Part shown: piece by piece, positions 1 to 7,337 of the stretch
Layout of the letters: each line of letters opens with the position of its first letter
Numbering within the stretch: position 1 is the first letter of the stretch
NCBI GenBank assembly: GCA_004557825.1
Contig: SFFL01000004.1
Location: forward strand, 1 to 64,000
Reading direction: 5' to 3'
Length of the DNA: 64,000 nucleotides
From: Bacteroidales bacterium
Lineage (GTDB): Bacteria; Bacteroidota; Bacteroidia; Bacteroidales; Muribaculaceae
Translations under genes and position numbers: made by a program
Notes under the pieces: generated by a model
Database searches by the model: none
Seen by the model: the letters and a program-made list of their open reading frames with translations, nothing else
What the model was told of the DNA's origin: nothing

Positions 1-1
1 C

Positions 2-565
2 CATGTTGTAAACGATCGTTTCCATGTGCAGCAGGTTTACAACGAGGCTGTCGATGAAATCCGTGTCGACATCCGCCGTCAGCTCATAGCGGAGGACAAT
101 GCCCGCGACAAATCCGAGGCTCCGGTGACATACTCAAACGGTGAGACTATGCGCCAGATACTTGCGCGCAGCAAGCACACGCTTATGATGTCACAAAACA
201 AATGGACTGACATACAGCGTCATCGGGCAAACATACTGTTCAAGCACTATCCTATACTGAAAGACGCCTATCGACTTGCTATGGAACTACGCCGCATATT
301 CAATATGCAAATCTCTCCGACAAAAGCCATGGGGAAGATGAACAAGTGGTATGAAAAGGTGATGGCTCTGGGCAATAATAACTTTCGTTCTGTAATCAAG
401 ACATTCAAAAATCACGCCCCGACGATTCTCAATTACTTCCGACGGCGCTCCACAAACGCTTCTGCCGAAGCTTTCAACTCCAAGGTCAAGATATTCCGTT
501 CACAGATGCGTGGTGTCCGGGATCGTGACTTCTTCATCTTCCGCCTCGTAAAACTATATGCCTAA
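2..565 (+). CDS. ISL3-family transposase, C-terminal part (cut by window edge)
   Basis: This is the C-terminal half of a DDE transposase of the ISL3 type, which would cut and paste its own insertion sequence. The frame is open from the first bases (reads HVVNDRFHVQQVYNEAV), so the gene begins before the window. The VNDRFHV segment is where one catalytic Asp of ISL3 transposases sits, and SAEAFNSKVK near the end carries the likely catalytic Glu. The C-terminus ends naturally with RDFFIFRLVKLYA. Coding composition is AT-richer and less Ala-biased than neighbouring genes, as expected for a mobile element. Whether the element is intact cannot be judged because the left part is missing. The right IS end should lie within about 60 bp after the stop; I could not fix a terminal inverted repeat. 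Confidence 0.85.
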   Translation, partial: HVVNDRFHVQQVYNEAVDEIRVDIRRQLIAEDNARDKSEAPVTYSNGETMRQILARSKHTLMMSQNKWTDIQRHRANILFKHYPILKDAYRLAMELRRIFNMQISPTKAMGKMNKWYEKVMALGNNNFRSVIKTFKNHAPTILNYFRRRSTNASAEAFNSKVKIFRSQMRGVRDRDFFIFRLVKLYA

Positions 566-653
566 TTTTTTAACACTTTAATCTCCCGGTTTTAACAAAT
601 GCACCGAAAATTCGGCTTGACCCCTCAAATATTTGATATGCCCAAATTAAAAC

Positions 654-687
654 GAAAAAGAGAGCTAAGCTTGAGGCTTAACTCTCT
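654..687 (-). terminator. Rho-independent terminator of tRNA-Phe
   Basis: Two 12-nt arms (659-670 and 676-687) pair with one mismatch around a 5-nt loop. Read on the minus strand the hairpin is followed by a run of five T (655-659). It lies 10 bp after the 3' end of the minus-strand tRNA-Phe gene, so it is its terminator. Confidence 0.8.
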
Positions 688-697
688 GTGTTTCAGG

Positions 698-770
698 TGG
701 TGCCAACGGGAATCGAACCAGTGACACAAGGATTTTCAGTCCTTTGCTCTACCAACTGAGCTATGGCACC
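698..770 (-). tRNA. tRNA-Phe (GAA)
   Basis: On the minus strand a 73-nt cloverleaf begins GGTGCCATAGCTCAG and ends TGGCACCA. The acceptor arms GGTGCCA/TGGCACC pair fully. The anticodon loop CTGAAAA gives anticodon GAA, phenylalanine. The T-arm reads GGTTCGATTCC. No CCA is encoded after the discriminator A; it must be added post-transcriptionally. The gene has its own promoter and terminator. Confidence 0.95.
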
Positions 771-819
771 ATCAGGCGATATTTTCGCAAGAATTGGGGT
801 GCTTCCCGTTTCTGCGTTG

Positions 820-851
820 CAAAGGTAGGTATTATTTTTGGATTGACCAAA
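820..851 (-). promoter_or_regulatory. Bacteroidota-type promoter for tRNA-Phe
   Basis: Read on the minus strand: TTTG (848-851), 20 nt, then TACCTTTG (820-827). This matches the Bacteroidota sigma-ABfr consensus TTTG-N19-21-TAnnTTTG and lies about 50 bp before the tRNA-Phe gene. Confidence 0.75.
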
Positions 852-895
852 TTTTTTAAAAGATTTATTTTTTCGCCGACATCAAGCCAGGCTGC

Positions 896-1004
896 TTTTT
901 AGACGGAAAGACAGGCTTTTGAAGATGACAGAAAGACATAAAAACAGAAAGCCGGGGCGGAGAGGCTTGTAGGGGCGCGATTTGTCGCGCCCACCCCGGA
1001 TGGC
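896..1004 (+). repeat. GACAGAAAGACATAAA module followed by REP-like hairpin (module A)
   Basis: About 905-950 holds a purine-rich string built of GACAGAAAGACAT units that recurs (mostly inverted, as ATGTCTTTCTGTC) at roughly 6945, 11205, 22395, 26210, 40730 and 59055. It is followed at 965-1003 by a REP-like hairpin: GTAGGGGCGCGAT, a short loop, CGCGCCC, then CCCCGGATGGC. No gene is supported here. Confidence 0.75.
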
Positions 1005-1017
1005 CGCCAGGCGGGAA

Positions 1018-1194
1018 AAGACAGGAGGACAGGAGGGGCTGCGCAGCGCTACCTTCCGAAGCGGAAGGCCGGAGAACAGGAGGCTGCGCGGCGTGGCTTT
1101 TGCTGCTAAATTAGCTAAAGTAGCTAAGATAGCTAAGATGGCTAAAGTAGCAAAAATAGCTAAGGAGGCTAAGGCAGCTAAGGAGGCTAAGGCG
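1018..1194 (+). repeat. ACAGGAG block plus ten 9-nt tandem repeats (modules C and D)
   Basis: From 1018 the sequence repeats ACAGGAG spaced by 1-2 nt, then an inner palindrome CCTTCCGAAGCGGAAGG, then CAGGAGGCTGCGCGGCG. At 1105-1194 ten 9-nt units follow (GCTAAATTA, GCTAAAGTA, GCTAAGATA and variants). The same C-D composite appears inverted at 6723-6880, inverted at 26098-26190, and direct at 60563-60654. A 140-codon open frame covers this block but consists only of repeats and is not called. Confidence 0.85.
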
Positions 1195-1530
1195 GGCGGG
1201 GGCGGGCGAAAAAACCGCCCGTGTCTCGCGACAAGGGCGGCGATAGCTTTCCTCGCCGGAAAGCTGTTTGTTGGATGCTATCTGTTATTTCTGATTTTTG
1301 AAAAAATTTTTACTGATTTTCTACTTTTTTGCTTATGTGATGTTTGTTTGATTTATACGGTGTGTGTGGTGTGCGTGGGCGCACTTCGCAAATGTATAGA
1401 TTAATTTTTATAATTGCAACTTTTTGCCACATTTTTTCTTAAAAAATGTTCAAATAGTAGTTTTAAAGCTGTTTTGTATAGAAAATTGTGGATTCCGACG
1501 GCGCAGGATGGGCGTTTGGAAGTTTTTTGC
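1195..1530. other. Non-coding stretch upstream of bioB
   Basis: It holds a GC-rich hairpin around 1197-1221 (GGGCG stem closing on an A-rich loop), a second possible stem near 1245-1275 (GCTTTCC..GGAAAGC), then about 250 bp of AT-rich sequence. No RNA family or ORF was recognised. Confidence 0.4.
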
Positions 1531-1538
1531 TAATTTTG
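1531..1538 (+). promoter_or_regulatory. -7 element upstream of bioB
   Basis: TAATTTTG matches the Bacteroidota -7 consensus TAnnTTTG and lies 22 bp before the bioB ATG, implying a very short leader. No TTTG is found 19-21 bp upstream, so the -33 half is weak. Confidence 0.45.
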
Positions 1539-1559
1539 CGGGTGATTTTTTTGTAAGAT

Positions 1560-2534
1560 ATGGATACGCTATATATCGATGAACTGAAAGAGCGGGTGCT
1601 ATCCGGCGGCGAGATTTCCGCCGAGGAGGCTTACCGTCTGGCCGAACTCGCTGACGAGCAGCAGGATGCGCTCTGGCAGGCCGCCGGCGAAATCACCCGC
1701 AAGTTTTGCCCGCAGGTATTTGATTCCTGTTCGATAGTAAATGCCCGGTCGGGCCGTTGCTCCGAGAATTGCAAATGGTGCGCACAGTCGGCGCATTATC
1801 ACACCTCCTGCGATGTCTATCCGCTGATTTCCCGCGAAGAGTGTATGCGTGTGGCCGATTACAATCGCGCACAGGGCATCCGGCGGTTCTCGCTCGTGAC
1901 CTCCGGACGCGCTATGCGGGGCGCCGACCTCGACCGCGCCTGCGAATATTTCCGCGAGATGGCCGCCAAGGGTGGAATGGATCTGTGCGCATCTATGGGC
2001 CTGCTGGGCCGCGAGGAGCTGCAGAAGCTCCGCGACGCGGGCGTCACACGCTATCATTGCAACCTTGAGGCAGCGCCATCGTTCTTCCCCTCGCTCTGCT
2101 CCACGCACAGCATCGAAGATAAAATCGCCACCATCAACCTCGCCCGCGAGGTAGGCCTGGAGGTGTGCTCCGGCGGCATAATCGGTATGGGCGAGACGCG
2201 CCGCCAACGCGTAGAACTGGCGCTGACCCTGCGCCGGGTGCAGCCTGCCTCCATCCCCCTCAACATTCTCTGCCCCATCCCCGGCACTCCGCTGCAGGAT
2301 GCCGAGCCGCTCTCCGGCGAGGAAATCCTCACCACAATCGCCCTCTTCCGCTTCGTGCACCCGCACGTAGCCATCCGTTTTGCCGGCGGACGGCGGAAAC
2401 TTCCCCGCGAACTGCAAGTGAAAGCCTTGCAGACCGGCATGAACGGCGGCATCGTAGGCGACCTCCTCACCACCGTCGGTTCCACCGTAGCCGACGACCG
2501 CCGCCTTGCCTCCACCGCCGGCTACACCTTCTGA
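1560..2534 (+). CDS. bioB: Biotin synthase
   Basis: Radical-SAM enzyme that inserts sulfur into dethiobiotin, the last step of biotin synthesis, in the cytosol. The 324-residue length is usual. The radical-SAM cluster motif C-x3-C-x2-C is seen as CSENCKWC (Cys67, Cys71, Cys74). Further BioB signatures are YHCNLEAAPSFF in the middle, CSGGIIGMGET, and near the C-terminus IRFAGGRR, containing the Arg that ligates the [2Fe-2S] cluster. The ATG at 1560 fits the conserved N-terminus and lies just after a -7 element. It stands alone: no other bio gene is in the window. Downstream is a bidirectional hairpin terminator. Confidence 0.96.
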   Translation: MDTLYIDELKERVLSGGEISAEEAYRLAELADEQQDALWQAAGEITRKFCPQVFDSCSIVNARSGRCSENCKWCAQSAHYHTSCDVYPLISREECMRVADYNRAQGIRRFSLVTSGRAMRGADLDRACEYFREMAAKGGMDLCASMGLLGREELQKLRDAGVTRYHCNLEAAPSFFPSLCSTHSIEDKIATINLAREVGLEVCSGGIIGMGETRRQRVELALTLRRVQPASIPLNILCPIPGTPLQDAEPLSGEEILTTIALFRFVHPHVAIRFAGGRRKLPRELQVKALQTGMNGGIVGDLLTTVGSTVADDRRLASTAGYTF

Positions 2535-2544
2535 GCCGCGCGAA

Positions 2545-2600
2545 AAAAATTGAAAATTAAAAATTAAAAATTGCCATCCGGGCGCATGCCGGATGGCAAT
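2545..2600. terminator. Bidirectional hairpin terminator between bioB and the GlmU-like gene
   Basis: Arms TTGCCATCCGG (2571-2581) and CCGGATGGCAA (2589-2599) are perfect complements with a 7-nt loop. The A/T-rich string AAAATTGAAAATTAAAAATT on the left gives T-rich sequence after the hairpin when read on the minus strand, and weak T-runs follow on the plus strand. It separates two convergent genes. The module (F) recurs at gene ends throughout the window. Confidence 0.6.
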
Positions 2601-2672
2601 TATTCATTTTACATTTCGCATTTTGCATGTTGCATTTCGCATTATGCATTCCGCATTGGCAAAGCCCGGGGA

Positions 2673-3857
2673 TTACTTGTAGTTTTCGGCTTCGCGGCGG
2701 ATGGCCTCGAAGAGACGGAGGTCGGAGTCGCTAAGGGCGCGGTGGCGGCGGGCCATCATACGGGAGGCGATGTCAACAAATTTCTCCATCGGCAGGTCGG
2801 TGAAGCCGGAGGCGCCACCCTCCGAGAAGCTGGCCACGAAATTGCGCGGGAAGCCTGAGCCGTGGACATTGACGCCCACGCCCACCACGGTAGCGGTGTT
2901 GAACATAGTGTTGATGCCAGCTTTGGAGTGGTCGCCCATTATCAGGCCGCAGAATTGCAGACCGGTTTTGAGGAAGCGGTGCTGGGGATAATTCCACAGC
3001 TTGATTTCGGTGTAGTCGTTTTTCAGGTTCGACGACACGCAACCGGCGCCGAGGTTGCACCATTCGCCAATCACGGCATTGCCCAGGAAGCCGTCGTGAG
3101 CCTTGTTGGAGAACCCGATCATCACCACATTGTTGAGTTCGCCGCCGACCTTGCACCAAGGGCCGAGTGTGGTGCCGGGGTAGATTCTCGTACCCATATT
3201 CACGGTGGAATGCTCACCCAAGGCGATGGGGCCGCGCAAGCAGCTCCCCTCCATAATTTCTACGTCGCGACCTACGTAAATCGGGCCGTGCGAAGCGTTG
3301 AGCACTACGCCCTCCACCACGGCGCCGCTTTCGATGTAGATCATCTCCGGGTCGCCGATTACGGTGTTGCTGCGCGGAATGGCCTGACCTTCGCGGCCAC
3401 GGGTGAGGAATTCAAAATCCTCTTCGATTTTGCGGCCGTTGAGCAGGAAGATGTCGTAGAGGAAATCGATTGTGTCGACCTTCGATTCATAAGCCACCTC
3501 GCTGGGAGCGGCTCCTTCGGCGTCGAGACAGGAGGCTACGGCCACAGCTACGCCATTGCGGTTGAGCGCCGTGAGGGTCTGGCCCGGCTGGAGACCTGCC
3601 ACACGGGCGGCGAGCGATTCCTCGGGCACCACGTGCGAGGCCACTACGGTGAATCCGGGTGCGGGCTTCACGTTAGGATATTTTTCCGACAGGTATTCCT
3701 CTGTGCCATAGTGAATTTCGGCTTCAGGGAGATACATATGCCACTTTCCGGCGATGGTGTTGATGCCCACCAGCAGGTCGGCCACGGGGCGCGTGTAGGT
3801 GATGGGGAGCAGATTAGCGTGCACTGCCGGAGAGTCCTGTAGTATGAGTCTGAGCAT
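2673..3857 (-). CDS. GlmU-like sugar nucleotidyltransferase / acyltransferase
   Basis: Likely a bifunctional-type enzyme of UDP-GlcNAc or other nucleotide-sugar synthesis, of the divergent GlmU-like family found in Bacteroidota. The N-terminal part (MLRLILQDSP..LLPITYTRPVADLLVG) resembles the short nucleotidyltransferase domain. From about residue 190 the protein is a left-handed beta-helix of hexapeptide repeats (IYIESGAVVEGVVLNASHG, IYVGRDVEIMEGSC). The start at 3857 (MLRLILQDS) is preferred over a 30-codon longer frame, because the extra residues are unlike the family and lie in the leader. It is transcribed divergently from rfbC from an overlapping promoter pair. The exact substrate is unknown. 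Confidence 0.82.
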   Translation of the reverse strand: MLRLILQDSPAVHANLLPITYTRPVADLLVGINTIAGKWHMYLPEAEIHYGTEEYLSEKYPNVKPAPGFTVVASHVVPEESLAARVAGLQPGQTLTALNRNGVAVAVASCLDAEGAAPSEVAYESKVDTIDFLYDIFLLNGRKIEEDFEFLTRGREGQAIPRSNTVIGDPEMIYIESGAVVEGVVLNASHGPIYVGRDVEIMEGSCLRGPIALGEHSTVNMGTRIYPGTTLGPWCKVGGELNNVVMIGFSNKAHDGFLGNAVIGEWCNLGAGCVSSNLKNDYTEIKLWNYPQHRFLKTGLQFCGLIMGDHSKAGINTMFNTATVVGVGVNVHGSGFPRNFVASFSEGGASGFTDLPMEKFVDIASRMMARRHRALSDSDLRLFEAIRREAENYK

Positions 3858-3929
3858 AGTGTGAAGCGTTTTTATGGTTATTGACTTTAGATTTATAACT
3901 CCGCAGGCAGTCCGATAGTTTGCCTTACG

Positions 3930-3976
3930 TTTTCTATTTTCCTCCAAAATTATTAATTTTGCGCGAAATTAACAAA
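3930..3976. promoter_or_regulatory. Divergent overlapping promoters sharing a palindrome
   Basis: CAAAATTATTAATTTTG (3945-3961) is a perfect 17-bp palindrome that contains a TAATTTTG -7 element on each strand (minus 3945-3952, plus 3954-3961). The minus promoter has a TTTG -33 at 3973-3976, 20 bp away. The plus side has only TTTT at 3930-3933. The leftward promoter serves the GlmU-like gene and the rightward one rfbC, with a leader of about 20 nt. Confidence 0.7.
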
Positions 3977-3986
3977 TAAAATTCCG

Positions 3987-4535
3987 ATGAATTACCTCAA
4001 GACTGCCATCGACGGAGTCTACATCATTGAGCCGAAGCGTTTCGGCGACCTCCGCGGCTATTTTATGGAAACCTTCAAGCTCGACGAATTCCACGCAAAT
4101 GTCGACCCCAATGTGAATTTCGTGCAGAGCAACGAGTCGATGTCGACCCGCGGTGTGCTCCGCGGTCTGCACTTCCAGAAAGGCGAATTTTCGCAGGCTA
4201 AACTCGTGAGGGTGTCGCAGGGCGCGGTGCTCGACGTAGCCGTAGACATCCGCAAAGGCTCCCCCACATTCGGCAAATATGTAGCTGTGGAACTGTCGCA
4301 GGAGAATGGCCGCCAGCTGTTTATCCCGCGCCATTTCGCCCACGGCTTTGTGGTGCTCAGCGACAAAGCCCAGTTCCAGTATATGGTCGACAATATCTAC
4401 GCCCCGCAGTCGGAGGCTACCCTGCGCTTCGACGACCCCGACGTGGCCGTAGCCTGGCCCATCCCCGCCTCGGCGATGCTCCTCTCCGACAAAGACCTCG
4501 TGGGTATGTCGCTGGCCGATGTCGCCAAGCTCTAA
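3987..4535 (+). CDS. rfbC: dTDP-4-dehydrorhamnose 3,5-epimerase
   Basis: Third enzyme of dTDP-L-rhamnose synthesis, epimerising C3 and C5 of the keto sugar for surface polysaccharide. At 182 residues it has family length. The conserved GVLRGLHFQ holds the catalytic His, QAKLVRVSQGAVLDVAVD forms the jelly-roll core, and PRHFAHGFVVLSD is the second family signature. The other rml genes are not in the window. It is followed after 40 bp by the DUF4954 beta-helix gene, so the two may be co-transcribed. It is divergent from the GlmU-like gene, suggesting a shared role in nucleotide-sugar metabolism. Confidence 0.95.
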   Translation: MNYLKTAIDGVYIIEPKRFGDLRGYFMETFKLDEFHANVDPNVNFVQSNESMSTRGVLRGLHFQKGEFSQAKLVRVSQGAVLDVAVDIRKGSPTFGKYVAVELSQENGRQLFIPRHFAHGFVVLSDKAQFQYMVDNIYAPQSEATLRFDDPDVAVAWPIPASAMLLSDKDLVGMSLADVAKL

Positions 4536-4536
4536 C

Positions 4537-4575
4537 CCCTAAGCTCTGAGCTCTAAGAACTAAAAACTAAGCAAA
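4537..4575 (+). repeat. Module E AT-rich string (CTAAGCTCTGAGCTCTAAG)
   Basis: This short leader before the DUF4954 gene is made of CTAAGCTCTGAGCTCTAAGA and AACTAAAAACTAA units, the same family as at 32440-32500, 40337-40460, 49780-49848 and 59310-59400. Confidence 0.65.
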
Positions 4576-6669
4576 ATGCTTTCACAATCACAGATAGCCA
4601 CTCTTGAGGCCAACGGCTGCCGGTGCAGCGACTGGTCGCGCATCTCCGCCACCGAAGGCTTCGACCCCGCCTTCTGCCGCAATGTCGAATTCATCGGCGA
4701 GGTGACACTGGGCGCTAACGGCGCCGACATAGCCGTGGGCGGCATTCCCCGCCGTTGCGGCATTTACAACGCCACCCTGGCCGACTGCTCCGTGGCCGAC
4801 AATGTCTACATCGCCAACATCAGCGGCGCCCTCTGCCGCCTCGACATCCGCCGAGGCTCCATCATCGAGGGGGTGCACACCATCCAGTGCCCCGCCGAGG
4901 GGAGCCATTTCGGCTGCAACGTGAAAGTGGAAGCACTCAACGAAACCGGCGGCCGTGAAGTGAACATCAACCCCTGCCTCTCGGCCCCCCTGGCCTATCT
5001 CCAGGCATTTCATCGCCACAGCGCCTCGCTCTCCCACGCCATCGAGAAGGGCGCCGAGGAGATTGCCGCGAAGGCCTTCGCCCGGCGCTCGCCAATCGGC
5101 CCCGATGCTGAAATCCGGGGCTGCGGCGACATCTCCGGCGTGGCCATCACCGACGGCGCCCGCGTAATCGGCGCATCCCGCCTGACCAACGGCACCATCT
5201 CCGGAGCCTACGTCGGCGCCGGCGTCATCGCCGTAGACTTCATCGTCGTACATGGCGCCACAGTCGACTCCGCCGCCATCCTCCACGGCGCATTCGTGGG
5301 CCACGGCGCTACCGTAGCCTCCGGATTCACCGCCCACAACTCGCTCATATTCACCCACTCCACCCTTGAAAACGGCGAATCCGCAGCAATGTTCGCCGGG
5401 CCGTTCACCACGTCGATGCACAAGTCAACCCTGCTCATCGGCGGATACTTCTCGTTCTTCAACGCCGGCTCGAACACCAACCAGAGCAACCACCTCTACA
5501 AGCTCGGCCCGATGCACCAGGGCACCCTCGCACGCGGTTGCCGCACCGGCAGCGGCTCCTACCTGATGTGGCCCGCCGCCATCGCACCATTCACCACCAT
5601 CACCGGCCGACACTACATCCACCCCGACACCCGCGAATTTCCCTTCTCATACCTCATCAACGACGAGCAAGGGCGCTCCATCCTCCTGCCCGGAGCAATG
5701 GTAGGCTCCGTAGGCCTCGCACGCGACGTAGCCAAATGGCCCTCACGAATGAGTGAGGCCGCCTCAGCCGACCCCGTCAGCTTCCGTTGGCTATCGCCCT
5801 ACACCATCGACCTCGTGCTCGACGCCATTGACCGCCTCCGCACTCTCCTGCTCCGCCTCGAACCCGGCTCACGAGCCACCGAAATCGAATACAAAGGCGT
5901 AGTAATCCCCATCAGCGCCATCAGCCGCGGCGTCGACAAATACACCATGCTCGTGAGAGTGTTCACCGGAGGCATTATCCGCCGCCGCATCCTCTCCATC
6001 ATCGCCACCCACCCCGAAGCCACCCCCGACACTCTCCTCACCCTCCTCCGCCAGCAACCCGCCTGCCCCGCCCCGGGCAGCCCAGAGCCTGCAGGCGCTG
6101 CGGCTTCCGCCGAGTTTGAAGCCTCCTGCGGCGATTCCGACCGCTGGGTCGACCTGGCCGGCCTCCAGATGCCACGCGCCCTCCTCGACCACCTCACAAC
6201 CACCTTCGCCGCCGAAAACCTCACATACACCGACATGTCGCGCCAACTCGCCGCCGTCGGCGAAAGCTACCCCGCCCTCTCCTGGGCCTGGGCCTACAAC
6301 AATATGCCCCGCCTGGCCGGCGGCGCCATCACCGACCTCTCCCTCCGCTCCATAGCACACCTCATCGAAGACGCTGCCAACGCCGCCGACGCCCTCGAAA
6401 AACAATGGCTCCGCGACGCCGCCAAAGAATTCGATTGCGACACCGCCCTCCTCTCCTTCGGCATCGACGCCCCCATCGCCACCACAACAGCCTCCTCCCC
6501 CGCCGCCGATTCCGACTCTACGTCAGCCACCGCCGAAGCCGAGCGCCGCGCCGATTTCGCCCGAGTACGCGGCTCCATCGCCACCCAGCCCTTCCTGGCC
6601 AAGCTCCGCCGCTCCATTGCCGACTTCGCCGCCCCCGCCCGCGCCCTCGCCGCCACCCTCCTCCGCTAA
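4576..6669 (+). CDS. DUF4954 family beta-helix protein
   Basis: Large cytosolic protein of the Bacteroidota DUF4954 family. Its function is not established, but its hexapeptide-repeat left-handed beta-helix is that of acyl/nucleotidyl-transferases acting on sugars. Repeats run from about residue 45 to 300 (e.g. DCSVADNVYIANISGALC, GVAITDGARVIGASRL). The very conserved block MHKSTLLIGGYFSFFNAGSNTNQSNHLYKLGPMHQG is intact. The C-terminal third is family-specific and helical. It carries Ala/Ser/Pro-rich insertions around residues 490-515 and 635-655. Codon use is extremely C-rich. It lies next to rfbC and the GlmU-like gene, supporting a role in polysaccharide or nucleotide-sugar metabolism (inference). 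Confidence 0.88.
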   Translation: MLSQSQIATLEANGCRCSDWSRISATEGFDPAFCRNVEFIGEVTLGANGADIAVGGIPRRCGIYNATLADCSVADNVYIANISGALCRLDIRRGSIIEGVHTIQCPAEGSHFGCNVKVEALNETGGREVNINPCLSAPLAYLQAFHRHSASLSHAIEKGAEEIAAKAFARRSPIGPDAEIRGCGDISGVAITDGARVIGASRLTNGTISGAYVGAGVIAVDFIVVHGATVDSAAILHGAFVGHGATVASGFTAHNSLIFTHSTLENGESAAMFAGPFTTSMHKSTLLIGGYFSFFNAGSNTNQSNHLYKLGPMHQGTLARGCRTGSGSYLMWPAAIAPFTTITGRHYIHPDTREFPFSYLINDEQGRSILLPGAMVGSVGLARDVAKWPSRMSEAASADPVSFRWLSPYTIDLVLDAIDRLRTLLLRLEPGSRATEIEYKGVVIPISAISRGVDKYTMLVRVFTGGIIRRRILSIIATHPEATPDTLLTLLRQQPACPAPGSPEPAGAAASAEFEASCGDSDRWVDLAGLQMPRALLDHLTTTFAAENLTYTDMSRQLAAVGESYPALSWAWAYNNMPRLAGGAITDLSLRSIAHLIEDAANAADALEKQWLRDAAKEFDCDTALLSFGIDAPIATTTASSPAADSDSTSATAEAERRADFARVRGSIATQPFLAKLRRSIADFAAPARALAATLLR

Positions 6670-7010
6670 CCCCCACCGCCAGCACTCCGCCGCCCCGCCG
6701 CCCTGGCTCTGGCACCCTGGCCTTAGCTAATTTAGCTATCTTAGCTACTTTAGCTATCTTAGCTACTTTAGCCAATTTAGCAGCAAAAGCCCCCCGCCGC
6801 GCAGCCTCCTGTTCTCCCGCCTTCCGAAGCGGAAGGCCTCGCCGCGCAGCCCCTCCTGTTCTCCTGTCTTTTCCCGCCAGGCTTTATGTCTTTCGCCCGC
6901 CAGGGCGCCGCCGCGTTCATCGCGGCCTTTATCTCCTCCTTTTTGTCTTTATGTCTTTCTGTCTAAAAAAACTGTCTTTCTGTCTAAAAACCCCTCTCTT
7001 CTTTTTTTGA
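6670..7010 (-). repeat. Inverted modules D and C and a T-rich tail, 3' of DUF4954
   Basis: Seven 9-nt units of TTAGCTAAT type lie at 6723-6785. They are followed by the inverted ACAGGAG block with CCTTCCGAAGCGGAAGG (6805-6880) and then ATGTCTTTCTGTCTAAAAA strings (6940-6995). It is the reverse complement of the composite at 1018-1194. No gene is supported. Confidence 0.8.
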
Positions 7011-7028
7011 AAAATTTTTGCCGAAAAA

Positions 7029-7060
7029 TTTGGCAGTATCAAAAATCCTCCTTAACTTTG
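7029..7060 (+). promoter_or_regulatory. Bacteroidota-type promoter for tRNA-Asp
   Basis: TTTG (7029-7032), 20 nt, then TAACTTTG (7053-7060): a full match to TTTG-N19-21-TAnnTTTG, about 70 bp before the mature tRNA-Asp. Confidence 0.8.
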
Positions 7061-7134
7061 CACTCGCAATCGACAAGGTGTTGCCTCTAACGATTGTCTC
7101 GAAAGAGCTTGCTCTCTCAGTTTTCACCAATCTT

Positions 7135-7208
7135 GGTGCGGTAGTTCAGCCGGTTAGAATACCTGCCTGTCACGCAGGGGGTCGCGAGTTCGAGTCTCGT
7201 CCGCACCG
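7135..7208 (+). tRNA. tRNA-Asp (GTC)
   Basis: A 74-nt cloverleaf starts GGTGCGGTAGTTCAG, with acceptor arms GGTGCGG/CCGCACC and discriminator G. The anticodon loop CTGTCAC gives GTC, aspartate. The T-arm reads GAGTTCGAGTCTC. No CCA is encoded. The gene has its own promoter and a downstream hairpin terminator. Confidence 0.95.
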
Positions 7209-7222
7209 CTGGAGAGAGAGGA

Positions 7223-7266
7223 GAAGGAGTGGTTTTAGCCCTCGGGCTATGCTGCTCCTTCTTTTC
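7223..7266 (+). terminator. Terminator of tRNA-Asp
   Basis: The outer stem GAAGGAG/CTCCTTC (7223-7229 with 7255-7261) and inner stem AGCCC/GGGCT are followed by TTTT (7262-7265), 15 bp after the tRNA. Confidence 0.75.
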
Positions 7267-7337
7267 GTTATATACTCTCCTCGCGCGCCCGCCCGCGCAA
7301 GACCCCTACCATTCCAGCCCCTCAACACTCCACCGCC

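Noticed and set aside
970..1003. CRISPR-like array
   Set aside because: The repeated hairpins are dispersed singly or in facing pairs with no regular spacers, and no cas gene is present.
982..1404. 140-codon open frame before bioB
   Set aside because: Its translation is entirely modules A, C and D (AKVAKIAKMAKVAKIAKEAKAAK) and has no similarity to a protein family.
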